Below are positions 31,246 through 42,440 of a DNA stretch of 64,000 nt, one piece after another (position 1 is the stretch's first letter; each line of letters opens with the position of its first letter). The DNA is from Ichthyophis bannanicus (Eukaryota > Chordata > Amphibia > Gymnophiona > Ichthyophiidae). Both the position numbers and the translations under genes were made by a program. The notes beneath the pieces are model-generated. The model did not search any database, was not told where the DNA came from, and was given only the letters and a program-made list of their open reading frames with translations. The DNA lies in the NCBI GenBank assembly GCA_033557465.1, contig CM066031.1:1071030444-1071094443 (forward strand), read 5' to 3'.

Positions 31246-31399
31246 GTGCTGAATGTCCATGCAGTGCTGTTAGCACTTCAGCTATCTGGATAGTGACAAT
31301 ATTCAGTCCACTCTTGGGATAACTAGCTGGAGTTAGTCATCGGGCAAGTAGACTGAACATCACCACTCTCCGTCTAACTTGGTGCTTCACCCCATGAGC

Positions 31400-31525
31400 T
31401 GCCCCAAATAGTCCCAGTAAGCTCTTGGGAGCAGGGACTGTCTCTTACATGTCTGTGTAGAGTGCTGCATACATCTTGTAGCACTATAAATATGATAAGT
31501 AATAGTAGTGGTAGTATTGTGTAAT
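31400..31525 (+). repeat. L2-like 3' end
   Basis: Shares agcagggactgtctcttac, then tgtagcactata and a (tag)n-like end with the 3'UTR of the L2 copy at 53280-54165 (positions 54050-54150). Confidence 0.65.
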
Positions 31526-32460
31526 TACCCTGGTTGCTGTATTTTGAATAATATGGAATCATCAGATTGCCTTCTTAGATAGACCAGAATAAAAGATATT
31601 GCAATAATCCAGGAAGGACAAGGGATTTCACTGCAGAGTGCAATACATTAAGCGTAACCAGGGTCTTCAGTTGACTGACTAAACACAATTTATAATCTGC
31701 GTTTTGAGATGTAGAAACCGTTCACAGATCTATTTTGTCAGTCACATTATGTTGTACACTCAGATTTTGTTAATGCAACATCTGTCACCATAGAAGCAGA
31801 ACTACTTCTCTGGAGATGTTAAATTTCCATACTAACAGCCTGATTTACCATTGCTATGGTAATATGCATGGAAATATCCGAGCCTCCATCACTGCCGCTT
31901 TCCTACATTTAAATATAATTCTGCATTAGATATTTAATATGGAATTTAATATGCAGTAACTGTTTACTTTGCATTAAGGATCTACTTAATGTTTCAAAAT
32001 CCAGGTTAAACATCTAGGGCCCGATTTTTGAAAGGAATTTACACGATTTACAGCCCAGTAAACTGTGTAAATGCCTTAATTGGGGATATTCAATGGGACT
32101 TCCATGGTTAGTGCTTTTGAATAACCCTGTTTAAGTCTCCTACATGCTCTGATGCCATCCAGTTAGCATCGGAGCATGTTGGAGTGTTCCAGGGGGAGCA
32201 GAGGCAGAGACTGTCACTAACCGGGCAGTGGCAATATTGCATGCCGCCGTGATAGTGACGTGTGCCTAAAAGATAAGTGAGGAAAACCCTCCGGAGCTAA
32301 CCGGGTAGCATGCAATATCGCTGCTGCCGGTTAGCTTCGGCAGCTTCCTGTGTATGCGGCAATCACCGTTTATATAATGCCGTTGCTACAGCATTGAATA
32401 TCCGGGCCAGGGGTTGGCGGGGAGGGCACATAGTCCTTTCAAGATGCTCACAGCTCAATA
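31526..32460. other. Non-coding, with a copy of the 'atattcag' repeat
   Basis: No gene seen. About 32025-32460 resembles the 25481-type repeat (gttagc, ccgggtagc and gaatatccgg words). Confidence 0.4.
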
Positions 32461-32524
32461 TCAGGCCCTAATGAATATCAGACAGACCACCGAAAGAGCA
32501 GAGCTACAGTTATCTGGATTTGTG

Positions 32525-32745
32525 AATTGGATTTAGCTCATGCCTTTTCTCAGAAATTCAAGGTGAGTTACATTCAAGTACAGTGGGCATTTTTCTATCC
32601 CCAGAGGGCATACAATCTAAGTTTGTACCTGAGGCAATGGAAGGTTAAGTGACTTGCCCAAGATCACAAGAAGCCACAGTAGGATTTGAATGCTGGATGC
32701 TCTGGTTATAACCCACTGTTCTAACCATTAGGCTACTTCACCACT
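32525..32745 (-). mobile_element. tRNA-derived SINE, minus strand
   Basis: The minus strand has a tRNA-like head (gcctaatggttagaacag as A box, cattcaaatcc as B box), then cttgggcaagtcacttaacc, and the body cctcaggtacaaacttagattg. The same SINE in plus orientation is at 47330-47555. Confidence 0.7.
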
Positions 32746-32896
32746 TAACCGCTTAACCTGATATATTTACTGGACAATTTTATTACTTAATATTGACACC
32801 TGTCTAGAGTTGTTAATGTGCCTGAAAAAAGTCAAATGTGCATTAAATTGATTTAATGTGCATTAATAAATTTTGATCTGAAACATTTCCTTCTCA

Positions 32897-33596
32897 CGAT
32901 CAAGGAACATAGTCTTAAAATGGGCCTTCATCTTAATTTTTAATGTAAAGAAGACAAAGATCATGACAACTGGCAAAATCATGGACAACTTTAACCTACT
33001 TGGATCAACTATCAATAAAGAAGCAACAAGCAGTCAAGAAATCCGATGGCACATTGCTCTTGACAGAATGGCTACGAAAGACCTAGACGAGATTCTCAAG
33101 AGCAGAGATGTCTCTTTCCATACAAAGATTTGACTCGTTCTAGCCTGGTATTTTCAATAACATCATATGGATGTGAAAGCTGGACAGTGAAGAAGATAGA
33201 CAGGAAGGAAATTGATGCCTTTGCATTATGGTGCTGGCGGTGAATACTGCTTATACCATGGACTGCCCAAAGAATAAACCAGTCAGTACTAGAGGAGATC
33301 AAACCTAAGCTTTCTTTAGAAGCTCAGATGACAAGACTTTGACTTTCATACTTTGGACACATCATGTGAAGAGAGAGATCATTAGAAAAAGGCATCATAC
33401 TTGGCAAGATAGAAGGTCAACACAAAAGAGAAAGGCCAGCAATGAGATTGATCGATACAATAACAACAGCTATGGGTATCAGTCTGTCAACAATGAGCAG
33501 CCTGACTGAAGACCGAACATAATTTAGGACAACTATCCAGAGGGTCGCCATGAGTTGACACAGACCCAACGGCACTTAACAACAACAACAACAACA
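32897..33596 (+). mobile_element. RTE-type LINE 3' end, copy 1
   Basis: 5'-truncated RTE (BovB-like). It has the post-RT segment equivalent to ALDRMATKDLDEILKSRDVS, the YGCESWTVKK and RKEIDAFALWCWR segment and the end GRVAMS, then tgacacagacccaacggcactt and an (aac)n tail. Frames are broken. Copy 2 at 33835-36163 begins to match at nearly the same element position. Confidence 0.75.
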
Positions 33597-33834
33597 TACC
33601 TTAATTTGTCAATTATGTGCATTAAGTCAATTTAGTATGCACTGAAAATTCCCTATTAAAACAAATGAGTGAAACTAACTGAATACCCACCAAATAATGG
33701 GAAAAATTCATGAAAAAAACCCCGAATCAAATTTTTCTTGCCTGTGCCCATCCTTAATGAATCAGAGAATGAAGGGTGCGAGGTTATAAATTCTGTCAGT
33801 GGGATCAGAGCATGGGGGGATTATAGAGTTGAGA

Positions 33835-34398
33835 CTGACTGTGGAAATTATCGCACAATCGCTCTGATCCCACATGCCAGCAAGATTCTATTCAAGATCA
33901 TTCAACAGAAAGTACAACCATACCTGGAACAAGAACTGCCTGAAGTTCAAGTAGGGTTCAGGAAAGGTTGATGAATGAGAGACATCACGGATATGAGACG
34001 GATCCTTGAAAAGACAAAAGAATACCAAAAGGATATCTATACATGTTTTATTGACTTCAGCAAAGCTTTCGATTGGGTAAACCAAGAGAAACTCTGGGCC
34101 ATATTAAGAAGCATGGGTAAACCAGAGCACCTGATAATTCTTTTGCACAACCTGTACATTGATCAAGAAGCAGCAGTTTGAACGAAACAAGGAGAAACAG
34201 AATGGTTTAAAATCAGCAAAGGTGTTCAACAAGGCTGCATACTGTCCCCCTACCTGTTTAATTTATATGCAGAACGAATCTTCAGAGAAGCAGGACTGTA
34301 TGAAGATAACCGAGATATGAAGATTGGTGGAAGACTCATCAACAACCTTTGTTATGCTGATGATGCCATAATACTGGCTGAAAGCAAAGGAGATATGA
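33835..34398 (+). pseudogene. RTE reverse transcriptase core
   Basis: Collinear frames contain RT motifs 1-5, including FIDFSKAFDWV (first catalytic Asp) and CYADDA (catalytic pair). Stops at 33969 and 34179 break the ORF. The YADD motif is intact. The N-terminal endonuclease is absent, so the copy is 5'-truncated. Confidence 0.85.
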
Positions 34399-35410
34399 AA
34401 GATAAGAACATAAGATATGCCATACTGGGTCAGACCAAGGTCCATCAAGCCCAGTATTCTGTTTCCAACAGCGGCCAATCTAGGTCATATGTACCTAGCA
34501 GTTTCCCCAAGGGACACAGGTTCCACAGTGCTTGTTCAAGCATTGATATCCTGGGTCCCTTCTTAATAATGGTTTATGGACCTTTCCTCCAGGAACTTGT
34601 CCAAACCTTTTTTAAACCCCAGCTACACTAACAGCCTTTACTACATCCTCCGGTAACAAATTCCAGAATTTGATTACACGTTGAGTAAAAAAATATTTTC
34701 TTTTATTAGTCTTAAATAGTTTGCCCTGTAGCTTCATTGCATGTCCCCTAGTCTTTCTATATTCTGATAAGGTAAACAATCGATCTACGTTTACCCGTTC
34801 CACTCCGTTCATTAATTTATAGACTTCTATCATATCTCCCTCAGCCGTCTCTTTTCCAGGTTAAAGAGCCCTAACCTTTTTAGCCTTTCTTCATAGGAGT
34901 ATCCTTCCATCCCCTTTACCATTTTGGTGGCTCTTCTCTGAACCTTTTCTAAAATCGCTATATCCTTTTAAAGATACGGCGACCAGAACTGCACACAATA
35001 TTCAAGGTGCGGTCTCACCATGGAACGATATAGAGGCATTATAATATCTTTTGTTTTATTTTCCATTCCTTTCCTTATCATACCTAGCATTCTATTTGCT
35101 CTCTTGGCCACTGCTGCACACTTGGCCGAGGGTTTTAACATGGTATTCACAATGACGCCTAAATCTTTTTCCTGGGTGGTGGTTCCTAATGTGGAACCTT
35201 GCATCGTGTAACCATAGTTTGGGTTGTTCTTCCCTAGGTGCATAACCTTGCACTTCTCCACATTAAATTTCATCTGCCATTTTGATGCCCAGTCTTCCAA
35301 TTTATCAAGATCCTCTTGCAATTTTCCACAATCCTCTTGGGTTTTAACAACTTTAAATAGTTTTGTGTCATCTGCAAATTTGATAACCTCACTCGTTATT
35401 CCACGTTCTT
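34399..35410 (-). mobile_element. CR1-type LINE 3' end (subfamily 1) inside RTE
   Basis: Minus-strand copy with the RT C-terminus in two frames: 34968-35321 (LDKLEDWASKWQMKFNVEKC to [16 protein letters not shown]) and 34612-34833 ([19 protein letters not shown] to [18 protein letters not shown]). The 3' end (agaacataagatatgccatactgg on the plus strand) matches 2590-2640. No clear target duplication, which is usual for CR1. Confidence 0.85.
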
Positions 35411-36163
35411 CTCAAGAACAAGGAACATAGTCTTAAATTGGGCCTCCACCTTATCGTAAAGAAAATAAAGATCCTGACAACTGGCAAATTCAATAAGTTC
35501 ATTGATGATGGAGAAGAAATTGAAATAATGGACAACTTTAACCCGCTTGGATCATTCAATAAAGAAAGAACAAGCAGCCAAGAAATCCGATCAATAATCA
35601 ATAAAGAATCGTCAAGCAGTCAAGAAATCTGATGACGCATTGCTCTTGGCAGACTGGCTATGAAGGACCTAGACAAGATTCTCAAGAGCAGAGATGTCTC
35701 TCTCCATACAAAGATTTGACTTGTCCAAGCCATAGTATTTGCAATAACATATTATGGATGCGAAAATTGGATAGTGAAAAAGATAGGAAGAAAATTGATG
35801 CCTTTGAATTATGGTGCTGGAGAAGAATACTGTGTATATCATGGACTGCCCAAAGAACAAACCAGCCAGTACTAGAGATCAAACCAAAGATTTCTTTAGA
35901 AACTCAGATGACGAGATTTCGATTTTTATACTTTGGACAACATGCGAAGAGAGAGATCATTAGAAAAAAACATCATGCTTGGCAAGGTTGAAGGTCAGTG
36001 CAAAAGAGGAAGGCCAGCAATGAGATGGCTTGATACAATAACAACAGCTATGGATGTCACTCTATCAACAATGAAATGCCTGAATGAAAACTGAATACAG
36101 TTTAGGACAGCTATCCAGAGTGTCGCCATGAGTCAACGCTGGCTCAATGGCACTTAACAACAA
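35411..36163 (+). pseudogene. RTE ORF C-terminal region
   Basis: Post-RT domain of RTE/BovB-type ORF2: DDGEEIEIMDNFNPLGS, LGRLAMKDLDKILKSRDVSL, AFELWCWRRILCISWTAQR, EIKPKISLETQMTRFRF. Function unknown in this family. It contains a small tandem duplication (the ..SSQEIRSIINKES.. segment appears twice near 35560-35630) plus stops. Confidence 0.75.
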
Positions 36164-36739
36164 GTAGAATTACCCAGACAAGTTTTTGATCTTGAATTTC
36201 CCACTGTGGACTGGTTAATTCAGGGAGGATTTGGACATGTGCTGGAGGCATGGTTGAATCATTGTTCAAGATATCCAGTTAAAAGGATCTGGTGGAGAGG
36301 GATGATTACTAAGCTTTGTTGAAATAACACATTTTATCATAGCAATATTTACAACGGGAGTCACTAACCTGCTCATAGGGTAAATTTCAATTTGTGTTGC
36401 TGGAGCCAATTAATCCTACACCTTTTAAAGGTGTCAGTGGTGGGATACATTAACTCACCCCTGAACTTCCTGAAACAAATCATAAACACTCACTCCCCAG
36501 ATCCCCTCAATTGTACAATCCCTCCATGCCCTATTCCCACTGACACAATTCACAAGTCCCCATCCTTCATTCCTTGATTCATTAAGAATGTGTACAGGCA
36601 AGAAAAATTTGGTTAGGTTTTTTTCATGAATTTTTTCCATTTTTGAGGAGTGTATTTTTTTCATTAGTTTATAGGGAATTTTCAGATTTAATGCACAGCA
36701 ATTGACAAATTAAAGTATATGCACTCCCCCATGAAATCC

Positions 36740-37120
36740 GTGGAATAAAAAGCATCATACTATTCAGAAAAGCTTTAAAACTCCACCTATTCACAAAATA
36801 TTACTCAGAAACCTCCAGTGATAGAAACACATCCAACAACCTGCAAACTTCCCCATATACCTGCCGCCCCTGCACATCATCTCCTCAGATAATGGTTAGC
36901 TTCACAAAACTAATGCAACACCCATTTACATTAAAGTATTGTACATAGTTTGAGTTAATATGTATTTAGTTCCCCTGGTTTCCTTCCCATGTTCAATTTC
37001 CTGTTCTCTGTAAAACTCAATGTTGTTTGTATACATTGTAGTATGCTTGTTTGATGTACACCGCGCTGATTTTAATAGCGCGGTATAGAAGCAAATGTTA
37101 AATAAATAAATAAATAAAAT
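36740..37120 (+). repeat. L2-like LINE 3' end with (AAAT)n tail
   Basis: Begins with an 'FRKALKLHLFTKYYS'-type C-terminus (about 36765-36805), the ending seen in L2-group RT ORFs, and ends in tgtacaccgcgctgat, then gcgcggtatagaag and (aaat)n. It interrupts the right arm of the long inverted repeat. Confidence 0.6.
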
Positions 37121-37209
37121 AAATATTGGATTGATTAATACACATTAAATCAATTTAGTGCACATTAAATTTTTTCAGGCACATTAACAAACTAAATGCA
37201 CACTGATGA

Positions 37210-38326
37210 ATATCACACCCCTATGACTCACAGCCTAACTTCTCCCCTTGATTCACTTCTCCACAAATTACAACCCCCATTGAATCCTCCCTTGGCACAA
37301 AATACAACCCTCCACTCTTGACCCCCCTCCCCACCAACATATACAAGGGGCTTTCCCATTGTCTAGTGGTGAGAGTAGTGATCCTCAGTTGCTCCTGCCC
37401 TATCAAGCCCTGAGTTCAAAATGGTACCAGTTGACCTTTGTGGTACTCTCTTGGTACTACCACTAGGGATCAAACTTATTTGTCAACTTAACCCTTTACA
37501 GTATAACATGAGACCATTTATAGGGATTCACCAGTACCATTTTGATCCTAGTGCTAAATAGGAGGGAAAAGAGCTCCTTTTGCCACTAGACAACAGGAAA
37601 CCCCCTAGTAGGAGCTGGGAAGTGGGTTTGTGGATAGGAAATTGATTTTTGTTCGATTCATGCTCTTGATGTTTAGGTTTTGTCAGTGTATGAAGGTCTG
37701 AGAGCGATCCCTCGGACAGAGTAGAGAGAGAGAGAGAGAGAAAGAGTTCACTTGTCCTAAGCCTAAAAGACATTGCAGTAGTGGAGAAGATTGACTTTTT
37801 GGAGAAAGGTACAGTAAGTTTTATCTGTAAATACAGTACCAGAACAGCTAGAGGAAAAACAGATCCCATTGAGGAGGGTGTAAAGAATATTTTTTCTTCT
37901 GATTGCAAGGGAGCCTTAATCCAAGACCTTGCTATTAGAAGTAAAGGAAGTTAAATATCTAACTTGGGATCACACACAGAAATAACTCAGGAAAGGGCAC
38001 ACCCAGTGTTAACAAAGACTGTTTATTCATTTATTTGGTGTGATAGAACTGGACAATTTTTGTTGCAGTACAGGAACTGGAACACCCATTCCTGAGTCCA
38101 AGCCTCTTTATTTCATAGGCCAAGGGCCTTGAACGATTCCCCCCCCCCCCACCACACACACAAAGAACCTGCTCCCTGAAGATAAGAGTGTGTGCTATCT
38201 GAGTGAAAGAAGAGGAAGAAAGTCTGGGATAAAAATTAGTCTGGGACCTGCCCTAACAAAAATACCCTGCCGCCCTAAGGCTAGGGGGGTTACACTAAAT
38301 ATTAAAAATTATGGTGTGTTACGTTA
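37210..38326. other. Non-coding stretch
   Basis: An (ag)n run at 37718-37741 and a C run with cacaca near 38140-38162. A possible decayed tRNA-like head at 37350-37425. The 126-aa minus frame at 37528-37908 shows no domain. Confidence 0.4.
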
Positions 38327-38488
38327 TATCTCCAGGAACAAGCAGGAATGAGTCCTCACATATGGGTACGTCGGAACCGACGGAGCCTGCGCGAGAAAGC
38401 TCCCCAGCTTCCCAGAAAGGAAGCATTTGGGGCCTCCCACAGCGCATGCGCGCTGCCTTCCCGCCTTCCTGACCAACTCTCTTCAGTT
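38327..38488 (+). repeat. DIRS left inverted terminal repeat
   Basis: Begins tatctccagg and is the reverse complement of 43751-43900 with few differences. Internally it includes a gcgcatgcgcgc block. Confidence 0.92.
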
Positions 38489-38707
38489 CTTCTTTTTCCG
38501 CGGAGCCAGCAGGTCGTGTTCCTGTCACTGCTGAAGAAATTGTTATTTTAATTTGTTTCTTTGACCGCGTGTCTGCCTTCCCCGATTCCGGACCGGTACC
38601 GCCGGTCTTTTTTCATTTATTTCTAAAAAAAAAAAAAAAAAAATTACTTTTTCCTCACTTGGTGTGTTTTTTCTGTGAGGCCTCTAGGCCTTCTCAGATT
38701 CTCCCTC

Positions 38708-40516
38708 ATGGAGAAACCAGCCTCTGGTTTTAAAAAATGCACCAAGTGTACCAGTACTATTTCAGTCACAGATACCCATGAGTGGTGTCTTAAATGTTTG
38801 GGGCCTGACCATTCCATTCCGGATTGTCCATCCTGCTCTCTGATGTCCAAACGGGGCTTACAGAACAGAGCAGCCAAGTTTCATATGCTGTTTTCTGCGG
38901 ATACTCCAGCATCAACATCCTCCAGGTCTTCCTCTCCTGATGGATCTCAGGTAACCAAACATTCTTCAGGCAGGTCCTCAAAGGGCAAATCTCCCTCTAA
39001 GCAGCGAGAGGCCCTTGGGTTTGACCCTGAGGACCCTGCCCCAGCCAAACAACCCCGGCGGGAAGCTCCGGCTTCCAAAGCTCCTCCTATGGGGTTACAG
39101 GTAGACATCGATGGCACGGCCTCGACCGATCTCCTGTTAGACTGCTCTGGGGTACCGACATCCAGGCAGTTGTGGCGTCTATGGGTACTACGGTACAATC
39201 CATGCAGCAGGCCATACTGGCTTTCATTAACGCTGCAACGCCCTCGGTACCGCAACAATCGGTTCCGACTCCTGTTCCGGTACCGCAACCGATACCGGTA
39301 CCCAGAGCATCTACTTCCAGTAGTATGCCGGTTCCGGTCTCCGGTTCCGGAGATTTTCTCGATACCGCTTCGATTCCTGGTACGCCCGATGTCGATACTG
39401 GTCGGTACGCGTATCGATCTCTGGAAGCTAATAGGCGGTACTTTGAATCATCTGAAGATTCTGATACCTCAGATGATTCTGCTGATGTCTCTTTTACTCT
39501 TCCTGAGGAGCCCTCTTCTCCAAAAAGGAGAATGTCTCCTCCAGAGGATTTGTCCTTTCAAGACTTCATTATTGAAGTAGCTAAAGGACTCTCCATATCT
39601 GTAGCCTCTGAAAAGGAACCTAGAGCAAAACAAATTGGATATTTTAGGATACTCTAAGGTTCCCAAAGAGGCAGCCACCTTACCCATACATGAAATTCTT
39701 CAAGAACACATGATGGACTTGTGGGAGGCTCCTCTCACCCTATCTCCACATTCTCAACGTTTGGACACCATGTATCGGGTTCCTCCTTCTCCTGGTTTTC
39801 AAAAAACTCAGCTCCCTCACCACTCTATTGTGGTGAAGTCTGCTATGAAAAAGATCAAGAGTACCAAAAGGCACTCTTCTACTCCTCCAGGAAGAGAATG
39901 TAGGACTCTGGATGCTTTTGGTAGAAAAATCTTCCAAGCTAGCATGCTTATCGCCAGAATCAATTCATACAGCCTCTATATGGGCATGTTTTTGAAAGAG
40001 ATTGCACTGAAGATACGTCATTTTCTCCCCTTTATCCCAGAGGATAAAAAGGAGGAGTTCCTTCTTTTGCTAAAGCAAACTCAAGATGTTTCAAAGTTCT
40101 CCAACAGAGCAGCCTTTGACTCTTTTGAGGGAGCTAGCAGAGCCTCCGGCATTGCCATAGCTGCTCGCAGACTTGCTTAGCTCCAGGCCTCTGATTTGGA
40201 ACCCTGGGTACAAGAAGGCTTGGGCAATCTGCCCTGTACAGGTGAAAATCTGTTTGGCAAGGAGTGGCAAATCAAAGCCACTCAAATGGATGCAGAGAAT
40301 GCTGCTTTAGATAGACTTTCTAAGTCTACCTCTACCCCTGCCAAGAAAAACCCTTTTAAGAAGCCTCTCTATAAAAAGACCAGATTTTCCACAAATACTG
40401 GCCAGCAATCTTCCCAAGTTCACTTTGCTCCTAAGTGTCAGCAATCTAAACAGGCCAGAACAAAGTCTACAGAGGCTGCTACAGTCCAGCAGTCCCAACC
40501 TCCTCAGAGTTTTTGA
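38708..40516 (+). pseudogene. DIRS ORF1 (gag-like), broken
   Basis: Starts at the ATG at 38708 (MEKPASGFKKCTKC). The N-terminus has paired cysteines in a zinc-finger-like array (CTKC, CLKCLGPDH, CPSC). A Pro/Val-rich repeat (VPTPVPVPQPIPVPR) follows from gg(t/a)accg-type short repeats at 39240-39310, then an acidic serine stretch (ESSEDSDTSDDSADVS), and a helical C-terminal part (MLIARINSYSLYMGMFLKEI). A frameshift near 39160, a second near 39640 and a TAG at 40178-40180 split it into four pieces. In DIRS elements this protein is thought to be the capsid-like component. Confidence 0.75.
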
Positions 40517-40603
40517 CTTGATTCTAGAGAACTTAACCTTTCTGGCTCTGGAACAACCAGAGCCTCTCACCATTCCAGGAAGGTTAACTCACTTTGCTCC
40601 CAG

Positions 40604-42440
40604 ATGGGAACAAATCACATCAGAACAGTGGACCCTCTCTATCATCAGAGAGGGCTACAAACTACATTTCTCCAGCCTTCCTCCCCATACCATGGTGAGA
40701 CAATTCAGTTCTCCCCATCTCTCCTGTACCTGTTGGGCCAGGAGGTGACCACTCTTCTCGCCCAAAAGGCAATAGAAGAGGTTCCTCTTCCTCAACAAGG
40801 GTCAGGTTTTTACTCCCCTTATTTTCTCATCCCCAAGAAAACAGGGGGGTACAGACCCATTCTGGATCTCAGAGAATTGAACAAATTTCTATACAAGGAG
40901 AAATTCAAGATGCTTTCTCTAGGCACTCTCCTTCCATACCTACAGAGTCAGGACTGGCTTTGTTCTCTAGATCTCAAGGATGCGTACACACATATACTCA
41001 TCCATCCATCCCACAGAAAATTCCTACGGTTTCTGTTCCAGGGAAAACATTTCCAATACAGAGTACTTCCCTTCGGTCTAGCCTCTGCTCCAAGGGTATT
41101 TACCAAATGCATGGCAATAGTAGCTGCATTTCTACGCACTCTGGGAATCTTTGTCTTCCCATACCTGGACGACTGGCTCATCCAAGCTCCATCTCAGTCC
41201 GAGGCTCAAACTTCCCTGGACCACACCAGATGCATACTGCAGTATCTGGGACTTGTCATCAATCTGCCAAAGTCTCAACTCACCCCTACTCAGTCCCTAG
41301 AATTCATAGGGGCCTGGCTAGATACCACCACTGCAAGGGCCTATCTTCCTCAGGCCCGTTGCCACCGTCTAGGGCAGTTGGCCTCTCAAATTCAGTCCAG
41401 AAGCCACTTGACTGCCAGGGAGATGCTACAACTGCTAGGCCACATGGCATCCACAGTTCATGTGGTGCCTTATGCTCGCCTACATATGAGAGCAGCTCAA
41501 TGGACTTTGTCCACCCAGTGGACCCAAGCATCAGGAGCTCTCTCAGACCAAATAGCAACCTCAAAACGTCTTTTTTTGGTCTCTCCAATGGTGGATATCC
41601 ACTCAAAATCTGTTGTTGGGGGCCCCCTTCCAACCTTTGTTACCCCAAGCAACTCTCACTACAGATGCCTCCCAAACAGGTTGGGGAGCTCATCTCCAAG
41701 ACCTCTCCACTCAGGGCACTTGGTCTCCACAGGAGACCACCCTTCATATCAACCTTTTGGAGCTCTGAGCAATTTTCCTTGCTCTCAAGGTCTTTCATAC
41801 CCTCCTCATCAACATGACAGTCCTTGTTCATACCGACAATCAAGTAGCCATGTTCTATATAAACAAACAAGGAGGGACTGGCTCTCTGTCGCTTTGCAAT
41901 GAAGCTCTAAAATTGTGGGCCTTCGCCAGAGAGCATCAAATCCATCTCCTGGCAGTATACCTCCCAGGAATCCAAAACTCTTGGGCAGACAGACTCAGTC
42001 GAGTTCTGCTTCCACACGAATGGTCCCTGCACATGGATCAGGTACTCAGAATCTTTCAGAAATGGGAAATCCCGGACATAGACCTGTTTGCAAGTCCGTG
42101 CAATGCCAAACTTCCCCGGTTCTGTTCCAGAATTCCGTGTCAGGGAGCTCAGGCCAAGGATGCCTTCCTCCTTCATTGGGGCCAGGCCTTCCTATATGCC
42201 TTTCCACCCATTCCTTTGATTCCCAAGACTCTATTCAAACTTCAGAGGGATCAAGGATCTATGATCCTCATAGCTCCACACTGGCCACGCCAAGTGTGGT
42301 ACCCTCTACTTCTGCATCTCTCCCAGGCACCCTCCCTGGATCTGGGAGCTGCTCCAGACCTTCTGTCTCAAGAGGAGGGGACTTTGTGGCACCCAAACCC
42401 CAAGTCCCTTCACCTCAGAACTTGGTTACTGAAGGCCTAG
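40604..42440 (+). pseudogene. DIRS reverse transcriptase / RNase H, frameshifted
   Basis: The RT part (40604 to about 41615) is open: GGYRPILDLRELNKFL, LCSLDLKDAYTHILIHP, RVLPFGLASAPRVF and the catalytic FPYLDDWLIQ (about 41155-41185). Near 41615-41627 (a gggggccccc run) the frame slips, and RNase H continues in another frame to 42440: TTDASQTGWGAHL, HTDNQVAMFYINKQGG, NSWADRLSR. One TGA (about 41765) interrupts RNase H. The C-terminal extension (IDLFASPCNAKLPRFCSR, then PLIPKTLFKL) is typical of DIRS and overlaps the recombinase ORF. Confidence 0.88.

Larger units (their letters stand above)
33835..36163 (+). mobile_element. RTE-type LINE, copy 2, split by CR1
   Basis: The RT core is at 33835-34399 and the post-RT C-terminus at 35411-36163 (tail (aac)n). 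A minus-strand CR1 3' end occupies 34399-35410. Across the CR1, RTE protein sequence is continuous (ILAESKGDMK, then KEHSLKLGLHLIVKK). RT motifs: NYRTIALIPHASKI, QVGFRKG, CFIDFSKAFDWVNQEKLW, GVQQGCILSPYLFNLY and LCYADDAIILAESK. Several stops. Confidence 0.85.
32812..37188. mobile_element. Long-inverted-repeat DNA element, filled with nested insertions
   Basis: Outer arms 32812-32875 and about 37125-37188 are inverted copies (gttaatgtgcctgaaaaaa...). Inner arms 33598-33834 and 36506-36735 are also inverted copies. The left arm is interrupted by an RTE (32897-33596) and the right arm by an L2-like piece with an (aaat)n end (36740-37120). A second RTE with a CR1 inside lies between the arms. No transposase is recognisable, so I infer a fold-back or MITE-type element. 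It is alternatively two inverted copies of one repeat. Confidence 0.6.

Noticed and set aside
37350..37425. Possible tRNA gene
   Set aside because: A tctagtggtgagagtag and gagttcaaaat pair resembles A and B boxes, but no cloverleaf can be formed; at best a decayed SINE head.
41915..42409. N-terminal ~165 aa of the 520-aa DIRS recombinase frame
   Set aside because: It is RNase H coding sequence read in another frame; recombinase similarity begins near 42410.
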